This document shows, in pieces, positions 39,802-47,851 of a stretch of DNA of 64,000 nucleotides; position 1 is the first letter of the stretch; every line of letters begins with the position of its first letter. Source of the DNA: JAMCRM01 sp035561075 (GTDB taxonomy: Bacteria; Acidobacteriota; Terriglobia; Bryobacterales; Bryobacteraceae). The stretch is taken from the NCBI GenBank assembly GCA_035561075.1, contig DATMYF010000137.1, positions 1 to 64,000 on the forward strand, read 5' to 3'. The notes below the pieces were generated by a model. That model did not search any database, was not told the origin of the DNA, and saw only the letters and a list, made by a program, of their open reading frames with translations. The translations under genes and the position numbers were made by a program.

Positions 39802-39999
39802 ATGCCAGTACCAGCCGGTCCCGGCACCAATGAATTCAGATGCGATCTGTGCGGACGGCTCTTCAACACCAAATCCGAGCTCGAAACGCATCAGGTGGAT
39901 TGCGCAGCGGCTTACAATTCCGGGCGCGCCAACAAAGAGCAGGAGCAGCCAAAAGCCAAGGAGCCAGGCGCCGACCACACACGGGTGAGCAAGCCGTAG
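39802..39999 (+). CDS. Small C2H2-type zinc-finger-like protein, 65 aa
   Basis: A strong SD (GGAGGGGAATC) precedes ATG 39802. The peptide has FRCDLCGRLFNTKSELETHQ followed by VDC, a C-x2-C-x12-H-x3-C finger of the eukaryote-like zf-C2H2/C2HC type. A polar, Lys/Glu-rich tail (RANKEQEQPKAKEPG) follows. In bacteria such short proteins are mostly of unknown role, possibly nucleic-acid binding. It is 19 bp after cinA and upstream of the hic locus. No promoter of its own is evident, so it may be part of the cinA transcript. Confidence 0.7.
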   Translation: MPVPAGPGTNEFRCDLCGRLFNTKSELETHQVDCAAAYNSGRANKEQEQPKAKEPGADHTRVSKP

Positions 40000-40094
40000 C
40001 GCACCGTCGTGAGCGTCAGATGCTCTATCGAACTGGATTCGGATGGCCCGTCGACGTGGCGGGGCGACCCTTAACACCATACAATGTAAGTCAA

Positions 40095-40288
40095 GTGAAG
40101 GTTCGAGATCTCACGCGCTTGATCGAGAGCGACGGCTGGCGGCATGTACGCACCACCGGAAGCCACAGCTTTACAAGCACGCCTCCAAGCCGAATGTGGT
40201 AACCATTCCGGGACATCCCGGCGACGATGTGCCCGGGGGGACGGTGAAATCGATTCTGAAAGCTGCGGGGCTGGAGGTCAGGAAATGA
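40095..40288 (+). pseudogene. hicA: HicA-type mRNA interferase, frameshifted
   Basis: The start of the frame at GTG 40095 reads KVRDLTRLIESDGWRHVRTT then GSH, a typical HicA N-terminus with its catalytic histidine. The same frame then becomes non-homologous and stops at 40202. The rest of HicA is visible in another register: YKHASKPNVVTIPGHPGDDV and PGGTVKSILKAAGLEVRK, ending in TGA 40286-40288. The switch lies at 40166-40172 (GCCACAGCTTTACAAG), and loss of one base explains it. HicA cleaves mRNA and is neutralised by HicB. The intact hicB follows with ATGA overlap. A sequencing error is possible. Confidence 0.78.
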
Positions 40289-40509
40289 GGCAGAAGTACG
40301 CGGTCATCTTTGAGCAGGGCGAGGGGAACTGTGCGGCCTACGTCCCGGATCTTCCTGGTTGCATCACCACAGGTGCGAACATTGAGGAGACCGAGCGAAA
40401 TATCCGGGAGGCGATCGAGGGACATATTCGAACGCTAAGAGAGTTCGGCGAAGCGGTTCCTGGACCGACCAGCCTCGCCAAAGAAATTGAGATTACACCT
40501 GCTGCATAG
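40285..40509 (+). CDS. hicB: HicB-type antitoxin
   Basis: The 74-residue protein shows QKYAVIFEQGEGNCAAYVPD followed by LPGC, and ERNIREAIEGHIRTLREFGE, which form the HicB partial RNase-H-like fold. It ends before any visible C-terminal DNA-binding domain, so it is a short form. It overlaps the hicA 3' end by four bases. Because hicA is frameshifted, the antitoxin may have no toxin to bind, or may be in transition to an autonomous function. The gene is followed by a hairpin shared with convergent polA. Confidence 0.9.
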   Translation: MRQKYAVIFEQGEGNCAAYVPDLPGCITTGANIEETERNIREAIEGHIRTLREFGEAVPGPTSLAKEIEITPAA

Positions 40510-40529
40510 ATTCGCACCGTCGGTAATTT

Positions 40530-40549
40530 ACGGAAAAGCCGTTTTCCGT
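40530..40549. terminator. Bidirectional hairpin between hicB and polA
   Basis: ACGGAAAA (40530-40537), loop GCCG, TTTTCCGT (40542-40549). The T-rich right arm acts for hicB, and the A-rich left arm becomes U-rich for polA on the other strand. It is a plausible shared terminator of the convergent genes. Confidence 0.5.
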
Positions 40550-40579
40550 TTCGTTGGCGGCAATCCGAGATAGGTAGCG

Positions 40580-43147
40580 CTATTTCGCGTCTCGCCAGTT
40601 CACGCCCGACCCAACGTCCACCACCAGCGGCACTGCCAGTTCCCCGACGCCTTCCATTTCACTCTTCACCATTGCAGAGACCGTGCGGACCTCGTCGGGC
40701 GGGGCCTCTAGCACCAGCTCATCGTGCACCTGGAGTAGCAGCGCCGCCTGGTAGCCTTCGAGCTTGCGCGCGATCCGCACCATTGCGAGCTTGATCAGAT
40801 CCGCCGCCGTGCCCTGGAGCGGCGAGTTCACGGCCGTGCGCTCTGCGAAACCGCGGGCATTAGGGTTGCGGGAATTGATATCGGGGATGGGCCTCTCGCG
40901 CCCGAATAGCGTGCGGGTCGTACCCGTCTTTCGCACCTCCGCGATGGTCGCGTCGATGAACCTCCGCACCCCCGCGTAGCGCTCGAAATAGGCCCGGATG
41001 TACGTCTCGGCCTCGCCCCTGGAGATGCCCAATTGCGCCGCCAGGCCGAACGGGCTGATGCCGTAGACAATTCCGAAGTTCACTGCCTTGGCCGCGCGCC
41101 GGGCGTCGGGTGTCACCATGAGGGGCGGAATCCCCATCACCTCCGCGGCGGTGCGGGTGTGGATATCCTCGCCGCGCCGGAAGGCGTCCATCAGGACCGG
41201 ATCGCGCGACATGTGTGCCAGCAGCCGCAGCTCGATTTGGGAGTAGTCCGCAACAATCAGGGTCCATCCCTCGCGTGGCACGAAGGCGGCGCGAATCTCG
41301 CGGCCCAGTTCCGTGCGGATGGGAATATTCTGCAGGTTCGGGTTCGACGAAGAGAGGCGCCCCGTAGCCGCCCCGGTCTGGTTGAAGCTGGTGTGCAGGC
41401 GCCCGTCGCGCGGGTCGATCAGCGCCGGCAGCGCATCCACGTAGGTGCCCTTCAGCTTGCAGAGCCCGCGGTACTCCAGCACGTTCCGGACAATCGGGTA
41501 ATCGGCGGCCAGTTCCTCCAACACGTCGGCGGCGGTGGAGATCACCTTGCCCTTCCCGTACTTCACCGGCGCGGGCAGCTTCAGGTCTTCAAACAGCACC
41601 CGCCCCAACTGTTGCGGGGAGGCGATGTTGAATGTCTTGCCCGCCTGCGCGTGGATCTCGGCGGTGAGCCGCGCGATATCGCTCTCCATCAGGGCGGAGA
41701 GGCGGCGCAGTTCAACCGGATCGATGCGGATGCCGGTCTGCTCCATGCGGGCCAGCACGCCCGTCAGGGGCAATTCGATATCAGCGTATAGCGAACGCAG
41801 ATTGCGCTTGTCGATAGCCGGACTCAACTGCTGCCACAGCTCCAGGGTGGCATCGGCCCGGGCCTCCACACCTTCGCCCAGCTTGCGGTCGAACCGGCGC
41901 TGCACCTGGTCCGCAAGCGCGCAGCCGGAGGAGTCCGCATCCAGCAGAAAGGCGTAGAGCATCACGTCTTCGGTGAACCCCGCGCCCGCGATTCCCAGCT
42001 TCCCCAGGGAGGTCAAGGCGGTTTTGGCATCGCACACGACTTTCGGCCGGGCGGCGTCCTCCAGCAGTGGTGTCAGCCGCTCGATCAGGTGCTGGGGTAC
42101 GGCGCGCGCCTCTCCCGCTTTCCACGCGAGGCCAATGCTGTCCATGGGGAACTCGCCATCCCCCGAAATCGAAATCGCCAGCGCCACCGGCGCCCCGGCC
42201 GGCACTGTGCCGAGCCATTCCGCCAAAGCCTCCGCGGTCTCGAGCGCCTGGTAATCGCGCGGGCGCGTGTCTTCGGCCGGGCCCAACTCTTTCAGCAGGC
42301 TGTGGAACTCCAGTTCTTTGTAGACGCCCCGCAAAGCATCCAGCTCCGGCTCCTGCGCTCGAACGCTTTCAGTCGAAAACTCAATGGGGATGTCGCAATC
42401 GAGCAACGCCAGACTCTTGCTCATGCGGATACGGTCCGCGTGGTTGGTCAGGCTCTCCCGGTAAGTGCGGCGCTCCACCTCGGCGGCACGTGCTATGGCG
42501 TTTTCCACCGATCCGAAGCGCTCAATCAAGTCCCGCGCGCCCTTTTCCCCGATGCCCGGCGCCCCGGGAATATTGTCGATGGCGTCCCCCTTGAGCGCCA
42601 GCAGGTCGGGCACCGCCCCGGGGGGCACCCCCATGAATGCCTTTACCTTGTCTGCGTCGTAGAATAGGTCGTCCTTGGCCGGGTCGAGCATGTAGACGTG
42701 GTCATTGACGAGTTGCAGCATGTCCTTATCGCTCGACACGATCACCACGTCCATCCCGTCAGCCTCGGCGCGCTTGGCGATGGTCCCGATCACGTCGTCC
42801 GCCTCGAAACCCGGGTACTCCAGGATTGGGATCCGCATGGCTTCGAGAATGCGGCGGATCTGCGGGATCTGGTCTCCCAAGTCGGGCGGCATCTCGGTGC
42901 GGTTGGCCTTGTAGTCGGCGAACTCCTCCATGCGGCGCACCGGCGCTCCGCTCTCAAACACGGCGGCTACGTACTCGGGACGGTGCTCCTTCCCCAGCTT
43001 CCGCAGCATGTTGTTGAAAATATAGATGGCTTCGGTGGAGAAGCCGCCCGAGGTGCGCATCGGAGGCGCGCCCGAACGCGCCCGCGCATGGTAGGCACGG
43101 AAGATGAAGCCGAACGAATCGATCAGGAAGAGTTTGGGACGGGCCAC
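40580..43147 (-). CDS. polA: DNA polymerase I
   Basis: PolA fills gaps and removes RNA primers in replication and repair. The 855-residue protein starts at GTG 43147. The 5'-3' exonuclease domain (about 1-290) shows PKLFLIDSFGFIFRAYHARA, VIVSSDKDMLQLVND and LKGDAIDNIPGAPGIGEKGA. The polymerase domain has VADYSQIELRLLAHMSRD (motif A), RRAAKAVNFGIVYGIS (B) and LLQVHDELVLEAP (C). The middle domain (about 315-480) lacks the DxE and later Asp motifs of proofreading: the strand reads VALAISISGDG where E. coli has FAFDTETD. So 3'-5' exonuclease activity is probably absent, as in Taq polymerase. Another oddity is FES where E. coli has FDA at the 63-66 metal region. The gene seems to have a leaderless-type start (see -10 entry). 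Confidence 0.97.
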   Translation of the reverse strand: MARPKLFLIDSFGFIFRAYHARARSGAPPMRTSGGFSTEAIYIFNNMLRKLGKEHRPEYVAAVFESGAPVRRMEEFADYKANRTEMPPDLGDQIPQIRRILEAMRIPILEYPGFEADDVIGTIAKRAEADGMDVVIVSSDKDMLQLVNDHVYMLDPAKDDLFYDADKVKAFMGVPPGAVPDLLALKGDAIDNIPGAPGIGEKGARDLIERFGSVENAIARAAEVERRTYRESLTNHADRIRMSKSLALLDCDIPIEFSTESVRAQEPELDALRGVYKELEFHSLLKELGPAEDTRPRDYQALETAEALAEWLGTVPAGAPVALAISISGDGEFPMDSIGLAWKAGEARAVPQHLIERLTPLLEDAARPKVVCDAKTALTSLGKLGIAGAGFTEDVMLYAFLLDADSSGCALADQVQRRFDRKLGEGVEARADATLELWQQLSPAIDKRNLRSLYADIELPLTGVLARMEQTGIRIDPVELRRLSALMESDIARLTAEIHAQAGKTFNIASPQQLGRVLFEDLKLPAPVKYGKGKVISTAADVLEELAADYPIVRNVLEYRGLCKLKGTYVDALPALIDPRDGRLHTSFNQTGAATGRLSSSNPNLQNIPIRTELGREIRAAFVPREGWTLIVADYSQIELRLLAHMSRDPVLMDAFRRGEDIHTRTAAEVMGIPPLMVTPDARRAAKAVNFGIVYGISPFGLAAQLGISRGEAETYIRAYFERYAGVRRFIDATIAEVRKTGTTRTLFGRERPIPDINSRNPNARGFAERTAVNSPLQGTAADLIKLAMVRIARKLEGYQAALLLQVHDELVLEAPPDEVRTVSAMVKSEMEGVGELAVPLVVDVGSGVNWRDAK

Positions 43148-43153
43148 TGGCCC

Positions 43154-43159
43154 ATGATA
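43154..43159 (-). promoter_or_regulatory. -10-like hexamer directly before polA
   Basis: On the minus strand TATCAT (43159-43154) is followed by six nucleotides and the GTG start of polA. There is no SD in between and no clear -35. It fits the leaderless pattern seen at other genes in this window. Confidence 0.35.
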
Positions 43160-43288
43160 CTACCTTGGGGTAAATTCGCTACATAGAGGCGGGTGGTGTG
43201 GCTGTTCAGCCACACTGCGAAGTTTGCATCCGCCATAGTATCAGCAACTTGGCGATGGACTACAGATTGCAGCAATTCTGATTGAAGA

Positions 43289-44179
43289 ATGCGATTCGAG
43301 ACTACCGTCCAGCGCCCTGTGGAAGCCAGCGGCGTCGGACTTCATAGCGGAGTGCCGGTATCCATACGCATTCTGCCGGCCCCCGCTTCGTCGGGCATCG
43401 TCTTCGTCCGGACAGACCTGGAAAACTTTGAAATTCCAGCCAGTTGGCGCCATGTGGCACGTGTCAGCTACGCCACCAGCCTGATGCGCCAAGGCGTCCT
43501 CATCTCTACCACCGAGCATCTGCTCAGCGTTTTCCATAGCATGGGGATTGACAACGCCCGGGTGGAGATCGACAACCTGGAAGTACCGATTCTCGATGGC
43601 AGCGGCCTGCCTTTCGTGGAACTGCTCCGGGAGGCGGGCGTTCGCCAGCAACGGCGCAAGCGGCGCTACCTGCGGGTGTGCCGGGCGGTCACCGTGGAGG
43701 ACAAAGGGAAGCGCATTTCCATCGTCCCGGCCGACAGTTTCCGCCTCACCTGCGATGTGGATTTCCAGCACCCCCTGGTGGGCCGGCAGTCGCTCGAAAT
43801 GGAGCTCACCCCGGAGCGCTACGCCGTCGAGATCGCTCCCGCCCGCACCTTCGGTTTCGAGTACGAGCTCAGCCAGATGCAGAATATGGGGTTGATCCGC
43901 GGTGCCTCCCTCGACAATGCCGTCTGCTTCACCCGGGACGGCGTCCGCAACGAGGGCGGGCTGCGCTTTCCCGACGAGTGCTGCCGCCACAAAGCGCTGG
44001 ACCTCATCGGTGACCTCGCCCTGCTGGGCCGCCCCATTCTGGGGCATGTCATCGCGGAGCGCGCCGGACACGCCATGCACGCGGCCCTGGTGGCCCGCAT
44101 CATGTCGGACCCGTCGCTCTACGAGATCCTCACCTTCGAGCAACTCGCCGCGCGGGTGGCGGAGAGCCTGGTGGTCTGA
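43289..44179 (+). CDS. lpxC: UDP-3-O-acyl-N-acetylglucosamine deacetylase
   Basis: LpxC is the committed zinc enzyme of lipid A synthesis. The 296-residue protein shows VQRPVEASGVGLHSG, zinc ligand H77 in LISTTEHLLSVF, VPILDGSGLPFVEL, ARTFGFEYELSQMQNMGLIR and GLRFPDECCRHKALDLIGDL with the second histidine and the aspartate. The C-terminal HAMHAALVARIM is typical. The presence of lpxC shows an LPS-bearing outer membrane. It is divergent from polA and convergent with the M20 peptidase gene. Confidence 0.96.
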   Translation: MRFETTVQRPVEASGVGLHSGVPVSIRILPAPASSGIVFVRTDLENFEIPASWRHVARVSYATSLMRQGVLISTTEHLLSVFHSMGIDNARVEIDNLEVPILDGSGLPFVELLREAGVRQQRRKRRYLRVCRAVTVEDKGKRISIVPADSFRLTCDVDFQHPLVGRQSLEMELTPERYAVEIAPARTFGFEYELSQMQNMGLIRGASLDNAVCFTRDGVRNEGGLRFPDECCRHKALDLIGDLALLGRPILGHVIAERAGHAMHAALVARIMSDPSLYEILTFEQLAARVAESLVV

Positions 44180-44204
44180 GCCGCCCTCCGCCGCGCGCCA
44201 GTGG

Positions 44205-45575
44205 TTATTTGCCGTACTGCTCGAAGAAGTGGGCGATCGTCATGATGCCCTTGTAGTAGTTCCCCAGGTTGTACTTCTCGTTGGGGGAATGCAGGCCGTC
44301 GTCCGGCAGCCCGAACCCCATCATCACTGTCGGGATCCCCAGGTGCTGGGCGAAGTCGCCTACAATCGGCACCGACCCGCCCGAGCGGATGAACACCGTC
44401 GGCTTCCCGAACACATCCGAGAACGCCTTGGCCGCCACCGAAATCGCGGGATGATCCGGATTTACCACCAGGCCCGGCGAAGCACTCAAAACCCGCACCT
44501 CCATCCGGAGTCCTTTAGGGGTGTTCTCTTCGACGAAGCGCCTCACCGCGGCGATCAGGGTTTCGGGATCCTGGCGCGGTACCAGACGCAGGCTTACCTT
44601 CGCCACTGCCTTGGCCGGGATCACCGTCTTGGCCCCGGCGGCAGTGAATCCGCCCGCGATGCCGTGGACCTCGAGAGTCGGCCGCGCCCAGACACGCTCC
44701 AGGACCGAGTACCCCGGCTCGCCCGTCAGTTCCGCCGCACCGACCTCTTTCTCCAGGAACTCCTTCTCGCTGAACGGCAACTGCTGCCAGCTCTGCTTTT
44801 CGGCCGGCGCCGGCGGTTCCACCGCGTCGTAGATGCCCGGAATGCGGAGCACTCCGCTCGCGTCCTTGGCCTTGGCGAGCAGTTCGATCAGCCCGAAAAT
44901 TGGGTTTGGCGCAGCGCCGCCGTAGAGCCCCGAGTGCAGGTCCCGCGCCGGCCCGGAGGCCTCGATTTCCATGTAGATCAGGCCGCGCAGCCCGGTGCAC
45001 AGGGTCGGGATGCCGGGTCCGTACATGGACGTATCCGAAACCAGAGCCACGTCCGCTTTAAGCTTCTTCCCGTTGGCGGCCACATACTTGGCAATGGAGG
45101 CGCCGCCCACTTCTTCTTCGCCCTCGACCAGGAATTTGACGTTCAGCGGGAAGGTGCCGTTCACCGCACGGAGTGCCTCCAGGGCCTTGATGTGCATGTA
45201 CATCTGGCCCTTGTCGTCGGCGGTGCCGCGGCCGTAGAGATTGCCGTCCCGCAGGGTCGGCTCGAAGGGCGGAGTCTCCCACAGTTCGATGGGATCGGCC
45301 GGCTGCACGTCGTAATGCCCGTAGCACAGCACGGTTGGTTTGCCCGGAGCATGCAGCCAGTCGGCGTACACCAGCGGGTGCTTCGCCGTGGGGATGATCT
45401 CCACGTTTTCCATCCCAATGCCCCGCAGGCTGTCGGCTACGAATTCGGCGGCGCGTTGGATATCGCCGGCGTGTTCGGGAAGCGTGCTGATGCTGGGAAT
45501 GCGCAGGAAGGTTTTCAGCTCTTCCAGGAACCGGTCCTGGTTCTGCTGTACGAACGCATCGGTGGCTTGAGACAT
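44205..45575 (-). CDS. M20-family dipeptidase/metallopeptidase
   Basis: A 456-residue dinuclear zinc peptidase. Metal ligands are in VLCYGHYDVQPADP, GRGTADDKGQMYMHIKALEA, VEGEEEVGGASIAK, DTSMYGPGIPTLCTGLRG and the C-terminal MMGFGLPDDGLHSPNEKYN. A dimerisation domain (about 190-370; MEIEASGPARDLHSGLYGGA) lies between. The group is close to carnosinase-like/DUG1-type cytosolic dipeptidases. The start at 45575 is chosen because the family begins at AFVQQNQDRFLEELKTFLRI; the frame upstream to 45689 reads as random sequence. No SD, but a perfect TATAAT lies six bases before the ATG (separate entry). Confidence 0.92.
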   Translation of the reverse strand: MSQATDAFVQQNQDRFLEELKTFLRIPSISTLPEHAGDIQRAAEFVADSLRGIGMENVEIIPTAKHPLVYADWLHAPGKPTVLCYGHYDVQPADPIELWETPPFEPTLRDGNLYGRGTADDKGQMYMHIKALEALRAVNGTFPLNVKFLVEGEEEVGGASIAKYVAANGKKLKADVALVSDTSMYGPGIPTLCTGLRGLIYMEIEASGPARDLHSGLYGGAAPNPIFGLIELLAKAKDASGVLRIPGIYDAVEPPAPAEKQSWQQLPFSEKEFLEKEVGAAELTGEPGYSVLERVWARPTLEVHGIAGGFTAAGAKTVIPAKAVAKVSLRLVPRQDPETLIAAVRRFVEENTPKGLRMEVRVLSASPGLVVNPDHPAISVAAKAFSDVFGKPTVFIRSGGSVPIVGDFAQHLGIPTVMMGFGLPDDGLHSPNEKYNLGNYYKGIMTIAHFFEQYGK

Positions 45576-45581
45576 GGATAT

Positions 45582-45587
45582 ATTATA
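45582..45587 (-). promoter_or_regulatory. Consensus -10 (TATAAT) directly before the M20 peptidase
   Basis: On the minus strand TATAAT (45587-45582) is followed by ATATCC and the ATG at 45575. A start seven bases downstream of the -10 falls on the A of ATG, which predicts a leaderless mRNA. A matching -35 is not evident. Confidence 0.5.
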
Positions 45588-45741
45588 GGCGTTGCCCGCA
45601 CTTCCGCTGCCGAATCGGCATTTGCCATCGGCAGTCCGGCGTACGGCGGCACATCTGTTATGGGCGCGCGCTGTGGAAACGCTGTGCACCGGTGCCGGCC
45701 GCGGCTCTTGCTATGGCCCATCAGTTGCCTATTATGCCTCG

Positions 45742-46149
45742 GTGGTTCATCGCCGTCCGCTAAATCCCGAAGGACTGGTTGTCTACCAGCACGACGCCAG
45801 CGGCACGTTCCGGTTTGTGCTGTTGGGGCAACTCAAGCAACCGTGGGTGGATGAATTGCGGCACGCCTGGACCACGGCCAGTTCCGTCATTCAGAACAAA
45901 GAATTAGTGATTGACCTCTCGGCTCTGACAGCCGCAGATAACTCCGGAATTGACTTGTTGTCTCGCATGCGGGAATCAGGGGCCCGCATCATCGCGCCGG
46001 CGTCGCAGACTCTCTCCGGGCCGTTCACCGGCTTGGGCATGTCTGCGGCGCCTCGCGGTGTATTCCGGGCGCGCGGTGCGTGGTGCGTTTTAGCTGCCTG
46101 GTTGCTGCCGGGATGCGTTGTCGCGTGGATGAACGCCAGGCGGGCCTAG
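45742..46149 (+). CDS. STAS-domain-like protein
   Basis: From GTG 45742 the protein has 135 residues; the start is uncertain because the frame is open upstream to 45592 with only TTG/GTG choices and no SD. The central part, FVLLGQLKQPWVDELRHAWT and NKELVIDLSALTAADNSGID, then LLSRMRESGARIIA, follows the STAS (anti-sigma-factor antagonist) pattern, with the conserved strand-loop-helix after DLS. A hydrophobic C-terminal segment (AWCVLAAWLLPGCVVAWMN) is unusual for STAS proteins. No kinase or phosphatase partner is nearby. A regulatory role is inference. Confidence 0.55.
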   Translation: MVHRRPLNPEGLVVYQHDASGTFRFVLLGQLKQPWVDELRHAWTTASSVIQNKELVIDLSALTAADNSGIDLLSRMRESGARIIAPASQTLSGPFTGLGMSAAPRGVFRARGAWCVLAAWLLPGCVVAWMNARRA

Positions 46150-46179
46150 TCTCGCCGGCAGGAGGCACACCGGCCCGTT

Positions 46180-47160
46180 TCAGCACCCGTGTGATCGCCC
46201 GTCACAGGAACCGGTGATTCCGCCGATCCTCTTCGATACATTAAAGATGTCGCCGACTCGCACCAACCCCGCAATCCGGTATCTGCCGATCGCAGCGATG
46301 CCGGCCGAGGCAAGGCAGCCGCACTCCGCGCATACCGGCCTGCCCCCGAACTCACACGGCCGGATCACCGTTTTCAAATCCGCCGAAATGCAGGTGGTGA
46401 CCTGCGCGAAGATGCACTCCGCCGGGTTCCGCGGCGGCTCCACGTATCCTTCGAGCACCAGCCCCGGCATGTAGACCTTCGGGAACTCCGCAGCCACGGC
46501 CTTGATTTCGCGGATGGCGTACGTCCGGTCCTCCCCGGTAAGCCGCTCTTCGGATGTCTGGTCTTCCTGCGGCGTGAACAGGCTCAGCCAGATTCTCCGC
46601 ACCTCCGGGCGGGCGGACCAGAAAGACGCGAACTCCCGCAGATATCCGGGGCGCTTGAGCATCTGCTTCGTCACCGTGCAATGGATGATTACGCTGTGCC
46701 CGGCGATGTTACTGAGCACCCGCTCGTACGTCGCGGGTGCGCGGCGCCGGTCATGTTCCGGCGGCAGTCCGTCCACCGACACCGAAATGTGCAGATGCTC
46801 GTACCCCGCCCACTCCAGCGGAATCGGACGCACCGCGCTGGTCACCAACTGCACTTCGACACCGGACAGCAGCGGCAGCAGGGTGCTCAGTTCCCGATAC
46901 CGGACCAATGGTTCCCCGCCTACCAGGCTCAGGTGGAGAGGCCGCAGCCTGCGCGTCAGTTCTAAAATCCCTTCCACCAGGGCATCTCCGGTGAGATCGG
47001 GAATATCCCGCAGTCCGCCGGCTCCGTCGACGTGGTTCTGGCTGTAGGCATAACATCCCGGACATCGCAGCGGGCACTCCCTGGTCACCTCAACTGATAG
47101 GAACGGCTTTCGCCCTTGCAGAATTCCATACCACGCCGGAAAGACCTGTGCGATTTTCAT
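46180..47160 (-). CDS. Radical SAM protein with SPASM-like C-terminal cysteines
   Basis: This 326-residue enzyme has the radical SAM motif C29-x3-C33-x2-C36 in TRECPLRCPGCYAYS, GGEPLVRY, HISVSVDGLPPEHD and FSLFTPQ-type barrel strands. The C-terminus has a cysteine-rich region, ECIFAQVTTCISADLKTVIR then PCEFGG and VCAECGC, about seven cysteines, as in SPASM domains that bind extra Fe-S clusters. Such enzymes modify peptides or carry out post-translational maturation. No precursor peptide is visible nearby. An SD-like AAGG precedes ATG 47160. The last residues (ITGSCDGRSHGC) add two more cysteines. Confidence 0.85.
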   Translation of the reverse strand: MKIAQVFPAWYGILQGRKPFLSVEVTRECPLRCPGCYAYSQNHVDGAGGLRDIPDLTGDALVEGILELTRRLRPLHLSLVGGEPLVRYRELSTLLPLLSGVEVQLVTSAVRPIPLEWAGYEHLHISVSVDGLPPEHDRRRAPATYERVLSNIAGHSVIIHCTVTKQMLKRPGYLREFASFWSARPEVRRIWLSLFTPQEDQTSEERLTGEDRTYAIREIKAVAAEFPKVYMPGLVLEGYVEPPRNPAECIFAQVTTCISADLKTVIRPCEFGGRPVCAECGCLASAGIAAIGRYRIAGLVRVGDIFNVSKRIGGITGSCDGRSHGC

Positions 47161-47302
47161 AGAGCCTTAAGAACCGTACGCCGCTCTTGCGCACGCGTTT
47201 GCCAAAACCCTTTGCACTTCTCTCTCCGAAAACGGTTGGGCCAGCATGTCATGGCCTTCCAGGTAGAGGATACCCCTAATCCGACGTGGTGGGTGCGGCT
47301 AC

Positions 47303-47851
47303 TCACGTACTGCGCTCGGTCTTCATTACCGCCACATAACCCAGGTTGCGATAGAGCTGGTTAGAGTCCAGGCCGAAGCCCACTACGAAGCGGTCCGGGA
47401 TCTCGAAGCAGCGGAAATCCACCGGAACCTGCGCGATGCGGCGCGAGTTGCGATCGAGGAAGGTGCAAACCGCGAGCGAGTTGGGCCCGCGGCTGGCCAG
47501 CGTCCGCAGCATGTAGCGCAGGGTGAAGCCGGTATCCACAATATCCTCCACCAGCAGCACGTCCTCACCCTCGATGCTCTCGTCGAGGTCTTTCGCGATC
47601 CGCACCACCCCAGGCGAGCCGGAACGGTTCGAAAAACTCGAGATACCCAGGAAATCGATCTTCAGCGGCACCTCAATCTCCCGCGACAGCGCCGTCAGGA
47701 AGAACACCGACCCCTTCAGAACCGCGATCAACTTCAAGGTCTTCCCGCGGTACCGCGCGGATATCTCCGCCCCCACTTCGCGAATGCGAGCCGCAATCTG
47801 CTCCTCTGTGAACAGCACCCGCTCGATAGGTGGTTCCGCAACCCTACTCAT
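47303..47851 (-). CDS. hpt: Hypoxanthine phosphoribosyltransferase
   Basis: Hpt makes IMP/GMP from purine bases and PRPP in the cytoplasm. The 182-residue protein has LIAVLKGSVFFLTALSREIE, the PRPP-binding loop VLLVEDIVDTGFTLRYMLRT with the acidic pair, and RCFEIPDRFVVGFGLDSNQL with the base-binding lysine-equivalent region. The start overlaps the end of the kinase-like/nuclease fusion gene (47848) by four bases (ATGA). It is therefore co-translated with it. Confidence 0.95.
   Translation of the reverse strand: MSRVAEPPIERVLFTEEQIAARIREVGAEISARYRGKTLKLIAVLKGSVFFLTALSREIEVPLKIDFLGISSFSNRSGSPGVVRIAKDLDESIEGEDVLLVEDIVDTGFTLRYMLRTLASRGPNSLAVCTFLDRNSRRIAQVPVDFRCFEIPDRFVVGFGLDSNQLYRNLGYVAVMKTERST

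Noticed and set aside
38508..39872. 454-codon open frame opposite cinA
   Set aside because: Shadow of cinA; the translation has no family motif.
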